NCBI GenBank assembly: GCA_965243835.1
Contig: OZ251578.1
Span: 1,736,001 to 1,800,000 of the forward strand
Direction of reading: 5' to 3'
Source of the DNA: G965202665 sp965243835
Lineage (GTDB): Bacteria > Actinomycetota > Acidimicrobiia > Spongiisociales > Spongiisociaceae
Length of the DNA: 64,000 nt
Position 1 is the first letter of the stretch, and each line of letters opens with the position of its first letter. The position numbers were made by a program, and so were the translations under genes. Below the pieces are notes generated by a model, which saw only the letters and a program-made list of their open reading frames with translations, did not search any database and had not been told where the DNA came from. Positions 35,370 through 44,479 of this stretch are shown here, piece after piece.

Positions 35370-36427
35370 TGACCTGGCCGCTTCTGCCCAATACACAGGC
35401 GATTCTGCTTTTGACCGCGCCCCTGCTGGCGGGAGGGGAGGGCGACGTAGCCGAACGGTTAAACTTGCGGGGATACCGAAAACTGGAAGAACATCTGCGC
35501 GGTCGGGGGCGCGATCTAGCCGACCTGTTGCTGGAGGACCCGGAGGAGGTTCTGGGGGAAAGCCCGCCCTGCGACATCGGGAGAATCAAGGACCTGCTAC
35601 GGAGGGGAGGGCGTCTGGCGGCGGCCGTCGACCATTGGAGCACGCGCGCCATCTGGGTGATCAGCCGCTTCGACGAGGAATACCCGCGCCGCTTCCGCAC
35701 TCGCCTCGCCGGCTCGGCCCCTCCTCTGCTGTACGGGTGCGGGGACCGGTCGCTCCTCAACCGGGGGGGATTGGCGGTGGTGGGGCCGCGCCAAGCGGAC
35801 GAAGACGCCCTGAAATTCGCCCAGTGGACGGGAGGCTTGACCGCCCGGGCCGGGTTTCCTTTGATTTCCGGCGGGGCGCGGGGTGTGGACCGGGCGGCTA
35901 TGACCGGGGCCATGGAAGCGGGCGGGCAGGCGGTGGGGGTGCTGGCGGGTAAACTGGAAAAAGAAATAATGACCCGCGACCGGCGGGATTGGATTCTGGA
36001 GGAGCAGATGTTGATGGTCTCCCCCTACGACCCCGGGGCCGGTTTTCACCGCGGGACTGCTATGGGACGCAACAAGTTGATCTACAACCTGGCCGACGCC
36101 GCCCTGGCGGTGGAAGCGGACCCCAAACGGGGCGGAACCCGCGCCGGGGCGATGAACCAACTGCAGGCCAACCGCAAACAACCCGACCGACAGGTTCCCA
36201 TATACGTACGGGACATCCCCAGCCCCGGCCTGGACTCCCTGCGGGAAAACGGAGCGCAAACCTGGCCCGACCCGGAAACAGCCGACGAACTAAAAAACAT
36301 CCTGGACAGCGCAACGGTATTTGACTCTCCGGACCACTCCCAACCTCGCCCACCTGTCATCCCGGCTGATGAGCTATTTCCCGAAACCAGTCAACAGCAA
36401 CCATTGCCCCTCGGTGCCGGAGGGTAA
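35369..36427 (+). CDS. DprA/Smf-like Rossmann (LOG superfamily) protein
   Basis: A 352-residue protein with a helical N-terminal domain and a DprA core: FDEEYPRRFRTRLAGSAPPLLYGCG (in part), LAVVGPRQADEDALKFA, LISGGARGVDRAAMTGAMEAGG, then RGTAMGRNKLIYNLADAALAVEAD with GGTRAGA. True DprA has GSR and SG(L/M)A; VGPRQ and GGARGVD are close. ATG overlaps the RecQ stop. Not a transformation gene by context but part of the helicase unit. The final 25 residues turn AT-richer. Confidence 0.85.
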   Translation: MTWPLLPNTQAILLLTAPLLAGGEGDVAERLNLRGYRKLEEHLRGRGRDLADLLLEDPEEVLGESPPCDIGRIKDLLRRGGRLAAAVDHWSTRAIWVISRFDEEYPRRFRTRLAGSAPPLLYGCGDRSLLNRGGLAVVGPRQADEDALKFAQWTGGLTARAGFPLISGGARGVDRAAMTGAMEAGGQAVGVLAGKLEKEIMTRDRRDWILEEQMLMVSPYDPGAGFHRGTAMGRNKLIYNLADAALAVEADPKRGGTRAGAMNQLQANRKQPDRQVPIYVRDIPSPGLDSLRENGAQTWPDPETADELKNILDSATVFDSPDHSQPRPPVIPADELFPETSQQQPLPLGAGG

Positions 36428-36826
36428 CTACTCCTCCGCATCATCAATATTGTTAGGGTTCATAGACTCCGCCAACTGCTCTACTTGGTTTATCAATAAT
36501 TCAATCTCGGGAACAGTAGGTACCAAATCATATTCGTGATGGTGACAGGCCCGACTTAGGGCTACCCAAGCGGAGTGGGCATCTTCGGATGTCACAGTAT
36601 CAACTGCAACCCTACCGTCTCGGGCTAATTGCTTAAGACAAGCAAGTTGCGTAAACCGGCTTGTATTCTTCATATAGCGATAATAGTAATGGTCATTCCA
36701 AAGTCTGTCCAGTGTCGCTTCAAGAACTTGGCGAGTCAGCAAAGCCGCCGCCCGATGCCATTCGCCTCGCGGCCCATCAGTATGGTTGAGTAAACCCCGA
36801 GCGAGGTTTAGTAGGTCAAGGGTCAT
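36428..36826 (-). CDS. Small HEPN-like partner of the SMC-type ATPase
   Basis: A 132-residue helical protein (MTLDLLNLARGLLNH). The helix LLTRQVLEATLDRLW and the segment ALSRACHHHEYDLVPT resemble a HEPN fold with an R-x4-H motif, which would suggest RNase activity; this is inference from one motif. The ATG at 36826 overlaps the ATPase stop by 11 bp; an ATG at 36862 would add 12 residues. AT-rich. ATPase plus HEPN pairs are common in toxin-antitoxin and abortive infection loci. Confidence 0.55.
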   Translation of the reverse strand: MTLDLLNLARGLLNHTDGPRGEWHRAAALLTRQVLEATLDRLWNDHYYYRYMKNTSRFTQLACLKQLARDGRVAVDTVTSEDAHSAWVALSRACHHHEYDLVPTVPEIELLINQVEQLAESMNPNNIDDAEE

Positions 36827-39224
36827 AACGACGTAATCTTTCGGCCAAACTTTGACAATCATTAATTAGATTAGCCAAATCACCAGAATATTTACTATGA
36901 GTACCTTTATTAGTATCGCTGAATACCTCTGCAAATCTCTTCCCCCATTTACTGGAGATTTTACCAAACACTTTGTCGCTTTTATTAATACTATCAAATA
37001 ACGCTACAGAGGCTTTCTGACTTAATTTCTTGGCCTCGAATAACTCTTGTTCAATCACCTGATGAGTTTTACCTTTATCCAGCCATCGTCGCCATACTGC
37101 TTCCACACAGGCGGCTTCTAATCCGCTACGACAAAACCCTGGAATAACCCGCCTTGCTATATCCTCTAGCATATCATCATCCTTCAAAATGGACCGTGCC
37201 TCAAAAAAATATTGAATAACCGGATCGCGCTTTTCCGCAATAGTAACTTTCGATTTTACCGATCTCCTAACCTCTAGACAATGGTGTTCAATATCTAAAT
37301 GACGTAAAGACTCCGGGAGTCGATTGTCGTGAGTGAACACAATTAGTTGACGACTCTTGGCAACCTTGGCGAATACTCTGGCTAGTCCATCAACCCGAGC
37401 AGGGTCCATAGATTGTATCGGATCGTCAATAACCAAAAAGCGAAAGGGACTAGCGGGAAGCATTACCCGGGGAAAGAAAATGGACAAAGCCAAACTGTTT
37501 ATTTCTCCTTGACTAACCACAGACAAGGCATCTGTCTTAATATCATCCACTTCCACCCCAAGGGCCACTCTACGTTTAGTGCGACTACCAGTTAGTTGAA
37601 CGGAAAGTAAATCAACGTTGCTTTCCAAACGTAGTTCTTTCCAAATTTCCAAGGCCTGGTTCTCTATAGGAGACCAACGGGTGTTACGTATATTTTCGTT
37701 TACTTCTTTAAGATATTTTTCTGCCCTTTTTAGGTTAGTAATTTCTGATTGCTCTCTCCTTACTCGACAGGCTTTGTGAACCCAAGGCGAAAGAATAGAC
37801 ATAGCCGCTAGCCACTTTTCTTCTCTATCAGAGTACAACTGACGAGCTTGTTCAATAATTTTATTTGCTTCACTTTCGACCGAGGAGTATAATGTAAGCA
37901 AGTGTTCATCTATTTCACTTTTATCGTCAGGCAACGAACTCCACTTTTTCCAAATAGAAACCAGCGAACCTATCTCTATAGTTTCAGTGTCGGACAATAG
38001 AGGAGGTTCTATCAAAATCTCAACCTCCTTTATTACGTTTTCCAGATTACTTTTGGCATCCCTATATTTTTGAGAGCTTGCTTTCAGTCTTTCTATCTGC
38101 TCTTCTACTTTGGTAACCCAACTACTATCCAAAATACCTTCTTCGCAAACTGGACAACGATTGTTCTCGTGTGTGCCATAATATTTCAAAGCCAGATTTA
38201 ATATACTCATTAAGTTTTCGGCGTGCTCTGCTTCCGTACCAGATAAGTTAGACCAATCTGTATATGCCTTGTTCAGTTTTTTTGCTATTTTCAATACTTG
38301 CTCTTGATTTGGAACCTTGATATTTATAAGAGTTTGTAAATCCTGATGATAAGTAACTGGCTCCGATTGAAGACTTTTTATAATATCCAAGTCCCAATTT
38401 CGTTTCTTGACAGCTTCCACAACTTTTGTTGCACGCGGGTCTTCTAGTTGCTCAAACTGGGGAAGAATATTATTTTTTCGTTCTGCCTCTACCTGGTTTG
38501 CCAGTTTTTCTCGTGCTAATCGGGTATTAGCTAAAGCTTTCATCGCTTGGGCAATAATACCAATACCGAGTACTTTGCTGAGAGTGTCATGCAGGGATGA
38601 CGGACTATTTTCAATGATGCCAAGTTCCTTATACGATAAAATGGGGCGATATAAATCAAGTGGTTCTTTCCAACCTATTCCATCTAGATCGGAAATTTCC
38701 TTTCCATGATGTTGCGCACTGCATTTTCCTTCTTCCAGTTCGGAATTTTGGGACCAAGTGCACTCTACCATAGTTGGTTTATTCATTCCTTCTACTTGAA
38801 ATCTGGCGGATATTTTGGTATTATTGCCCTGATGGAGATTCCGCCAGCCTTGCTTCCAAACTACCGCTTTTTTGCTTTCCCAGCGATAGCTATCCCCGGT
38901 TAACAATACTTCCAATCCTTCTGCGAAGCTGGACTTGCCGGAGCCGTTTCTGCCTACAACGACCGTAAGACCCGGGCCGGGAGGTATCTCCAATGTGGCC
39001 TCCGGTCCGATACCGCGAAACCCGGATACCGTTATGTCCTGTAGGTAAACAGGCGGAACCAGCTCTCCGTTGTCCGACATCGTATCGGGTCCATCTACGT
39101 ATTCATCAGTTAAGACGCGCTCCACGTCATCCTCACCCCTGAGGGCGGCTAGCACCAGGCTTATAATCTGCTCGTCTTTAGTAAGTTTGGCGAGCTCTTG
39201 TTCTACTTCTTGATAGAGGCCCAT
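36816..39224 (-). CDS. SMC/RecN-like AAA ATPase of a putative defence pair
   Basis: An 802-residue protein. A short N-terminal helical region precedes the Walker A GRNGSGKSSF after ITVSGFRGIGPEATLEIPPG (in part). Two coiled-coil arms flank a single zinc-hook-like CPVCEEG. The C-terminal head has the signature VVSQGEINSLALSIF, Walker B FLVIDDPIQSMDP and VFTHDNRLPES. DDP in place of DEP resembles RloC/PrrC-like and OLD-type nucleases' ATPase heads. AT-rich relative to flanks. Convergent with the DprA-like gene and overlapping its small partner. Confidence 0.8.
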   Translation of the reverse strand: MGLYQEVEQELAKLTKDEQIISLVLAALRGEDDVERVLTDEYVDGPDTMSDNGELVPPVYLQDITVSGFRGIGPEATLEIPPGPGLTVVVGRNGSGKSSFAEGLEVLLTGDSYRWESKKAVVWKQGWRNLHQGNNTKISARFQVEGMNKPTMVECTWSQNSELEEGKCSAQHHGKEISDLDGIGWKEPLDLYRPILSYKELGIIENSPSSLHDTLSKVLGIGIIAQAMKALANTRLAREKLANQVEAERKNNILPQFEQLEDPRATKVVEAVKKRNWDLDIIKSLQSEPVTYHQDLQTLINIKVPNQEQVLKIAKKLNKAYTDWSNLSGTEAEHAENLMSILNLALKYYGTHENNRCPVCEEGILDSSWVTKVEEQIERLKASSQKYRDAKSNLENVIKEVEILIEPPLLSDTETIEIGSLVSIWKKWSSLPDDKSEIDEHLLTLYSSVESEANKIIEQARQLYSDREEKWLAAMSILSPWVHKACRVRREQSEITNLKRAEKYLKEVNENIRNTRWSPIENQALEIWKELRLESNVDLLSVQLTGSRTKRRVALGVEVDDIKTDALSVVSQGEINSLALSIFFPRVMLPASPFRFLVIDDPIQSMDPARVDGLARVFAKVAKSRQLIVFTHDNRLPESLRHLDIEHHCLEVRRSVKSKVTIAEKRDPVIQYFFEARSILKDDDMLEDIARRVIPGFCRSGLEAACVEAVWRRWLDKGKTHQVIEQELFEAKKLSQKASVALFDSINKSDKVFGKISSKWGKRFAEVFSDTNKGTHSKYSGDLANLINDCQSLAERLRRYDP

Positions 39225-39277
39225 TTACCCCTCCTTGGAGATGCCGTCCCATTCAGTATACCGCACTGATGTTCGGC

Positions 39278-39784
39278 TCAGGCGGGGAGGGTTCCGGTTT
39301 TCAAAAGGTTACGGCGGCGGGCGGGGTCGGACAGGCGGCAACGGCGCCATAGCCAAAGCAGGTAGGCCAGGCCCGCCGCCTCCTGGAGCAGGAGCGGCCA
39401 GCGGAAATTTGTCCAGTCGTTGGGGACCCCGACCGGGAACTCCCAGCCGAAAAAGGGCCAGAGCAGGGTGTCGCGGAGCGTCCACATTCCGTCCAGCAAC
39501 AGGTGAAACATCACTCCCACCGCCAACGCCATCCATCGTCTGCGGGACGGCCTCCCGCGCCGGGTCGCAATCAACACCGTCACCAGCAGAACGGCGAAGA
39601 ACAGCAACGTGTGGCCGAAGATGCGGCCCGTCCCGAACGCGCCCGCCCCGAAAACCAAACCCGTGGGCTTGTCCAACAGGTCGGGCAAAACGGCCCCCGC
39701 CAGCAGGAAACGCACATCCACCGCCGGGTCCCGGAACAGGTAACGGAACAGGAACAGCGACCCCCCCAGATGCCAAAACAGCAT
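39278..39784 (-). CDS. DUF457-like membrane-bound metal-dependent hydrolase homologue
   Basis: A 168-residue membrane protein with family-type histidines and aspartates at helix ends: MLFWHLGGSL, LAGAVLPDLLDKP, RIFGHTLLFF and LLLDGMWTLRDT. The same pattern occurs in YdjM-like proteins. Activity is unproven. The stop lies right after the previous repeat-free GC-rich segment; its ATG is just downstream of the zinc-ribbon gene. Confidence 0.7.
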   Translation of the reverse strand: MLFWHLGGSLFLFRYLFRDPAVDVRFLLAGAVLPDLLDKPTGLVFGAGAFGTGRIFGHTLLFFAVLLVTVLIATRRGRPSRRRWMALAVGVMFHLLLDGMWTLRDTLLWPFFGWEFPVGVPNDWTNFRWPLLLQEAAGLAYLLWLWRRCRLSDPARRRNLLKTGTLPA

Positions 39785-40495
39785 TCAGGGAACCACCACC
39801 GCCCGGCAGTGTATGCAACGGGGCGGAAACTCCTCCACCACCTCCTCGTATTCGGCCATGGACATTTCCATATGGCAGGCCCCGCAACTGCGTCCGTTCA
39901 AAGCCCCCACCACCACCCCGCCCCGCCGCTCCCGCAACTCCTCGTACAATTCCATCAGATCCGGAGGCACCAGCGGGGCGATTTCATCCCGGCGGGCGTC
40001 CTGCGCCGCCAACCGGACGTCGATCTCCGACCGCCTGCTCCGGATCGTCTCCGCCAGCGAACGTTCGGTCCGCTCCGCCTCCTCCGCCTCCTCCTCCGCC
40101 TCCCCGGCGGCCGCGGCCGTCTTCTCCCGCTGCTCCAAAAGTTCCAACAGTTCGTCCTCCGTAACGGAGTTCTGGCGGCGCAGGCTGTCCACTTCCATCC
40201 GCATATTCTGCGTCTCCCGGGCCCCCATCCCCCCGGCGAACAGCCGTCTTTCCCGCTCCCCGAGGGTCCGCTCGGCCAACTGCAACTCCCCTTCCACCCG
40301 GCTCGTCTCCCGGTCCGCTTCCCGCAACCGTTCCGCCGTCTGTTCGCGGGCCGCCGCCGTCGCCGCCGCCGTTTGGACGGCCGCGGCGTGCTCGGCCAAT
40401 TCGGGCATTCCCTCCCGTTCGGCGAGCAACCGGTCCGTCACCGAATCCACCGCCTGCAAGTCCAACAGGTCGGACAAACCGGGCAACTCGTTCAT
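39785..40495 (-). CDS. Coiled-coil zinc ribbon protein (DUF164/C4-type)
   Basis: A 236-residue protein: long coiled coil (residues 20-165, rich in Glu/Arg/Ala) and a C-terminal four-cysteine zinc ribbon CGACHMEM ... PPRCIHCRAV. The fold matches the DUF164 family, thought to act as a nucleic-acid or membrane-trafficking related scaffold. The ATG at 40495 overlaps the NIF3 stop, a conserved gene pair in actinobacteria. Confidence 0.88.
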   Translation of the reverse strand: MNELPGLSDLLDLQAVDSVTDRLLAEREGMPELAEHAAAVQTAAATAAAREQTAERLREADRETSRVEGELQLAERTLGERERRLFAGGMGARETQNMRMEVDSLRRQNSVTEDELLELLEQREKTAAAAGEAEEEAEEAERTERSLAETIRSRRSEIDVRLAAQDARRDEIAPLVPPDLMELYEELRERRGGVVVGALNGRSCGACHMEMSMAEYEEVVEEFPPRCIHCRAVVVP

Positions 40496-41307
40496 ACCGC
40501 CTCCCACGGGTGATCGTTCGGATCGCTCAAATAATCCACCGCGGCCGCCTCCCCCGCCAGCGCCCCGGCTGTGAAATCATACAGCCCGCGCACCCCGGGA
40601 CGCTCGGTCGGGATATGCCCGGCGTCGATCACCGCCATCCCCCAGTCCAACCCGAGGCGGGCCTGGTGATGGGAAACATCGCCGGTTACATAAACGTCGG
40701 CCCCGGCCGCGGCCGCTTCTTCCATGAACGAGCCGCCCGCGCCGGGCAGGACCGCCACCCGTCCCGCCGGGGCGTCCCCCCGCAACCGCTCCCCCGGGCC
40801 GGCCCGCCGGGGGGCGCAACCCAACTTTTCCCGCACCGTCTCCGCCAACCGGCCGGCGCTCCCCGCAAAAAGCCCCACCCGGCCCAGCCAACACTCCGCC
40901 CCGGCGGTTTCCAACTCCGCGAACCGGCCGTCCTCCTCCGACTCCAACCCCAGGGCGGCGGCCAGGGCGTCGGCGCATCCCCCCGGGGCCGCATCCCAGT
41001 TGGTGTGCACCGCGATTACGCTCACCCCCGCCTCCAGCAAGGCCAGCGTCCGACCCTCGGGGCCGGGACGGTCCCGCACCGCGGACAGGGGACGGAACAG
41101 CAACGGATGGTAGGTGACCGCCAAATCGTATCCGCCGTCCGTGATCCGCCCGGCCGCGGCGGAGGTAATTTCATGGACGACCGCCGCCCGCCCTATCCGC
41201 CGTCGCAAGCCCCCCGCCTGCAAACCCACCGCGTCCCAGACGGCGGCGGAGGCGAAAGGAGCCCGACGGTCCAGCGCCTCCAGCAGGTCTTGGATCAGAA
41301 AAGCCAT
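40492..41307 (-). CDS. NIF3-like dinuclear metal-centre protein
   Basis: A 271-residue protein of the NIF3/YbgI family. Metal-ligand motifs: VTYHPLLFRPL and VHTNWDAAPGG in the N-terminal half and TGDVSHHQARL with DAGHIPTE in the C-terminal half. Proposed as GTP cyclohydrolase-like, actual role unclear. Starts at ATG and overlaps the zinc ribbon gene. Confidence 0.93.
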   Translation of the reverse strand: MAFLIQDLLEALDRRAPFASAAVWDAVGLQAGGLRRRIGRAAVVHEITSAAAGRITDGGYDLAVTYHPLLFRPLSAVRDRPGPEGRTLALLEAGVSVIAVHTNWDAAPGGCADALAAALGLESEEDGRFAELETAGAECWLGRVGLFAGSAGRLAETVREKLGCAPRRAGPGERLRGDAPAGRVAVLPGAGGSFMEEAAAAGADVYVTGDVSHHQARLGLDWGMAVIDAGHIPTERPGVRGLYDFTAGALAGEAAAVDYLSDPNDHPWEAV

Positions 41308-41376
41308 CCGCCGCCCATCGTAACCGGCCGCGCCGCCCCAAGCCGCCCAAAACGGGGCGGTCGGCGGACGGCCTCC

Positions 41377-42048
41377 TTAGGCAACTCCGGAAACCTCCCA
41401 CACCCGGGCCTGCCACAAACTTCGCGAACCGCGTCTCGCCAAGTCGACTATCCCCCGCTCCGACAGGGCGGCCACCGCCCGGCTGGCCGCCAGCGAGGCG
41501 GGGAGCGGAATGGAACGTTCCGCCAACTTGCGCACCGCCGAATACATCCTGCGGGCGGCGTCCAGAATGGAGGCCTCGTCCTGGATGGAACCGGTGGGCA
41601 GAAACATCCGCCCCCCCGCCGCCAGCCGGCGCCGGGCCTCGGTCAGCATGCGGATGGGAAGTTCGCTCCCCCGCCGTCCGCCGCCGCCCTTGGTGGGAAA
41701 CCATCCGCTTTCATCGGCCAGCTCGTCCGGGATGCCGGACACGTCGCCGATGATCACATCCGCCGCAACGTCGTCCGGCAACGGCCCGAACAGGTCGCCC
41801 CGGTGGAAGGTCACCCGCCCGGCCACCCCGTTGGCGGCGGCGTTGGCCTCCCCCACTTCCACCACGTCCGGGTTTTTGTCCACGGCATGCACATGCCCGG
41901 CCCCCAGTTTGGCGGCGATGATGGCCAGAATTCCGCAACCGCATCCCACGTCGATCACCATGTCTCCCCGGTTGACGCGCATTTCGGCGGCGATCAACGT
42001 CGACAAGGTGGAGGGCGTGAACGTGGTGTCGGAAATCCGGAGGTTCAT
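41377..42048 (-). CDS. Class I SAM-dependent methyltransferase (PrmA/small-MTase-like)
   Basis: A 223-residue methyltransferase with motif I MVIDVGCGCGILAIIAAKLGA (in part), VDKNPDVVEVGEANAAANGV and IIGDVSGIPDE in place of the usual N-P-P-Y motif. Substrate unknown. The C-terminal end carries a wHTH-like or substrate segment SERGIVDLARRG. Lies between FabH and NIF3 on the same strand. Confidence 0.8.
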   Translation of the reverse strand: MNLRISDTTFTPSTLSTLIAAEMRVNRGDMVIDVGCGCGILAIIAAKLGAGHVHAVDKNPDVVEVGEANAAANGVAGRVTFHRGDLFGPLPDDVAADVIIGDVSGIPDELADESGWFPTKGGGGRRGSELPIRMLTEARRRLAAGGRMFLPTGSIQDEASILDAARRMYSAVRKLAERSIPLPASLAASRAVAALSERGIVDLARRGSRSLWQARVWEVSGVA

Positions 42049-42166
42049 CGGCCCCAGACGGCCTTTCCACAGAAAAGGTTCGGTTATGCCGCCTCCCGTC
42101 GCAGACGTTCCCCAGGATAGCCGACCCGCCGGACAAACGCGCCGCCCGCGCCGCCGGCTCAGAAGC

Positions 42167-43141
42167 TCAGAACTGGAGGGCGGCCCCCGCCCAGTGCAAA
42201 CCCGCCCCGAAGGCGGTGAGCATTACCAGGTCGCCCCGCTGGATGCGCCCGCTGGCCTGGGCTTCGCACAACGCCAACGGAACCGAGGCTGAACCGGTGT
42301 TGCCGTATTCCTGAATGTTGACGTATACGTTGTCCCGCCCGATTCCCAGGTTTTTGCCGACCGCGTCGATGATCCGCCGGTTGGCCTGGTGGGGGATCAC
42401 CAGGGCCACGTCCTCCGCGGATTTTCCCATTCGCCGCAACAGTTCCTTGACGGTGGCCGACATGCGGGCCACCGCGTTGCGGAACACTTCCTGGCCGTTC
42501 ATCACCAGGCGCAGGTGCTCGCCCGACTCCAGCAACTCCCGGTTGAAGGGACGCCGGGTGCCGCCCGCAAAAACGTTGAGTATCCCGGTTTTGGAACCGT
42601 CCGTCCCGGACAGGGCCTCCACCATGCGGGCCTTGCCCGCCCGGCCCGCCGGCCCCATCACCAGCGCCCCCGCCCCGTCCCCGAAGAGCACCGCCGTGTT
42701 GCGGTCGGTCATGTCGATCAGCCGGGTGATCAACTCCACCCCCACCACCAGCACGTTTTTGGAATAAAAGGCGATCCGGGACCGGGCCACGTCCAAGGCC
42801 TGGATGAAACCGGCGCAACCGCTGCCGCTCAAGTCGTAACCGGGGACTTCCCGGCAACCCAGCTCTTCCTGCAGGAAAGCGGCCGTGTCGGGGGTTTTCG
42901 CCTCCGGGGTGTCGGTGGCGACGATGATTTCGTCGATGTCGGAGGCGGACATCCCGGCGTCGGCGATGGCCCGGCGGGCCGCATGGGAGGACATGGTGAG
43001 GGTGGTTTCATCGTCGGCCGCGAACCGGCGCCGTTTGATGCCGGTGCGCCGGGTGATCCACTCGTCGCTGGTGTCCAGCCGGCTTTCCCATTCCCGGTTG
43101 GTCACCACCCGCTCCGGCACATAGGCCCCGAACCCGAACAC
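42167..43141 (-). CDS. fabH: Beta-ketoacyl-ACP synthase III
   Basis: A 324-residue thiolase-fold enzyme that starts fatty acid synthesis by condensing acyl-CoA with malonyl-ACP. The catalytic triad is complete: Cys in LSGSGCAGFIQAL, His in LVIPHQANRRI, Asn in EYGNTGSASVP. N-terminal YVPERVVTN and TSDEWITRRTGI are typical. Start is GTG. Confidence 0.95.
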   Translation of the reverse strand: MFGFGAYVPERVVTNREWESRLDTSDEWITRRTGIKRRRFAADDETTLTMSSHAARRAIADAGMSASDIDEIIVATDTPEAKTPDTAAFLQEELGCREVPGYDLSGSGCAGFIQALDVARSRIAFYSKNVLVVGVELITRLIDMTDRNTAVLFGDGAGALVMGPAGRAGKARMVEALSGTDGSKTGILNVFAGGTRRPFNRELLESGEHLRLVMNGQEVFRNAVARMSATVKELLRRMGKSAEDVALVIPHQANRRIIDAVGKNLGIGRDNVYVNIQEYGNTGSASVPLALCEAQASGRIQRGDLVMLTAFGAGLHWAGAALQF

Positions 43142-43276
43142 CGTGCTCAGCGTGCGCCTCCTGTTCTACCGCGCTTCCATGGCGGGCGCCGGACTGCAAC
43201 GGCCCGCCCCGTCCGGTAATCGTAATCGCAAACCCGCCCGCCGGCGGCATTGGACCAGACGAACCCGCGGCGCGGC

Positions 43277-44437
43277 TCAAAAAAGATTCCGCCACCGGCC
43301 GCGCAACCGGAAAATGGCCAGGCCCGCCGCCAGGGAAGCGGCCGCGGCCAAGGCGAACACCGCCCGCGGCCCGACCGCTCCGTAGAGGGGGGCGGCGATG
43401 AACGCCCCGGCTCCGGCGCACAGCAAACCCACCCCTTCCATGATCGCCTGCCCTTCGGCGGACTGGCCGGCCGGAACCACTTTGGCGGCCGCCGCCTGGG
43501 CGGTGGGGAGTTGGAAAGCCCACAGGCTGGAATACACCGCCGCCAAACCCATCAGGGCCGCCACCCCGGGGGACCATCCCAGCAGAAACACCACCGGCAC
43601 GGTGGCGAAGGTGGACAGCATGGCCAGCCGGATGGGGTTGACGCGGTCGGCGAGGGCTCCCCCCACCGGGCTGAGGGCCGTGCTGGGCAGGGCGGTGGAC
43701 AAGTAACTGAAACCCACCAGCAAGGTGCTGGCCCCCAAATCGGAGGCGAAGCGGGACCAGACCGCGTCCAGCACCCCGATCATAAACCAGGCGATCCCGG
43801 CCACCACCAGCCCCGACGTCACCCCCGGCAGGCGGGCGATGCGCCAGCGGGTGAGGCGGACGATGGGACGGGCGTAGTGGTCCGGTTTGGCGAAAACCAA
43901 CAGCGGGAGCATCAGCGCCCCGACCGCCGCCGGGACCAGGAAAGGCAAGGCGGTGTTCACTTCGTTCAACGCCCCGCCCAGGGGAGGCCCCAGCAGGAAG
44001 CCGGCCAGCAACGACGAGGTGAGCAGGCTCAATGTGCGGCCCTGGTGCTCCGGATCCCAACTGAGCATCACCCGGCGGCCGGAGCTGACCACCGCCCCTT
44101 CCGCGAATCCGAGCAGGGCCCGGGCGGCGATCCAGTGCCACAGTCGGGAGGCGGCGGCCATCCACGCCAGGGAGACGATCATCGTCGCCGCCCCGATCAG
44201 GATCACCCGCCGCTCCCATCCCCGGTCGGCGAGGGGGGACATCGACAGGTGGGTGGCGAAAGTGGTTAGAAAAGTGACCCCGGCGATCACCCCCAAAGTC
44301 CAAGTGGGGTAGCCGAATCGGTCTTGGATGTCGGCCAACAAAGCCAGGATGGCCCCGATTCCCATCCCGAGGACTGCGGCCATCACCAAGAGCACGACCC
44401 GTCCGAGACGGCGCTGGGCATCGGTCATCAGCGACAA
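43277..44437 (-). CDS. MFS transporter
   Basis: A 386-residue major facilitator with about 12 helices. The A-motif loop is LADRGWERRVIL after helix 2 and GGALADRVNPIRL in the second half. Substrate cannot be read; efflux type is likely from the short length. No regulator is adjacent. Confidence 0.85.
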   Translation of the reverse strand: MSLMTDAQRRLGRVVLLVMAAVLGMGIGAILALLADIQDRFGYPTWTLGVIAGVTFLTTFATHLSMSPLADRGWERRVILIGAATMIVSLAWMAAASRLWHWIAARALLGFAEGAVVSSGRRVMLSWDPEHQGRTLSLLTSSLLAGFLLGPPLGGALNEVNTALPFLVPAAVGALMLPLLVFAKPDHYARPIVRLTRWRIARLPGVTSGLVVAGIAWFMIGVLDAVWSRFASDLGASTLLVGFSYLSTALPSTALSPVGGALADRVNPIRLAMLSTFATVPVVFLLGWSPGVAALMGLAAVYSSLWAFQLPTAQAAAAKVVPAGQSAEGQAIMEGVGLLCAGAGAFIAAPLYGAVGPRAVFALAAAASLAAGLAIFRLRGRWRNLF

Positions 44438-44479
44438 TGATAATCCCGGACGGGGGGCGTTTATGCGCCGTCATGGGAA

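Noticed and set aside
24852..39224. Prophage or integrative element
   Set aside because: No integrase, transposase, structural or replication gene, and no attachment repeats at tRNA genes; only composition and gene content suggest transfer.
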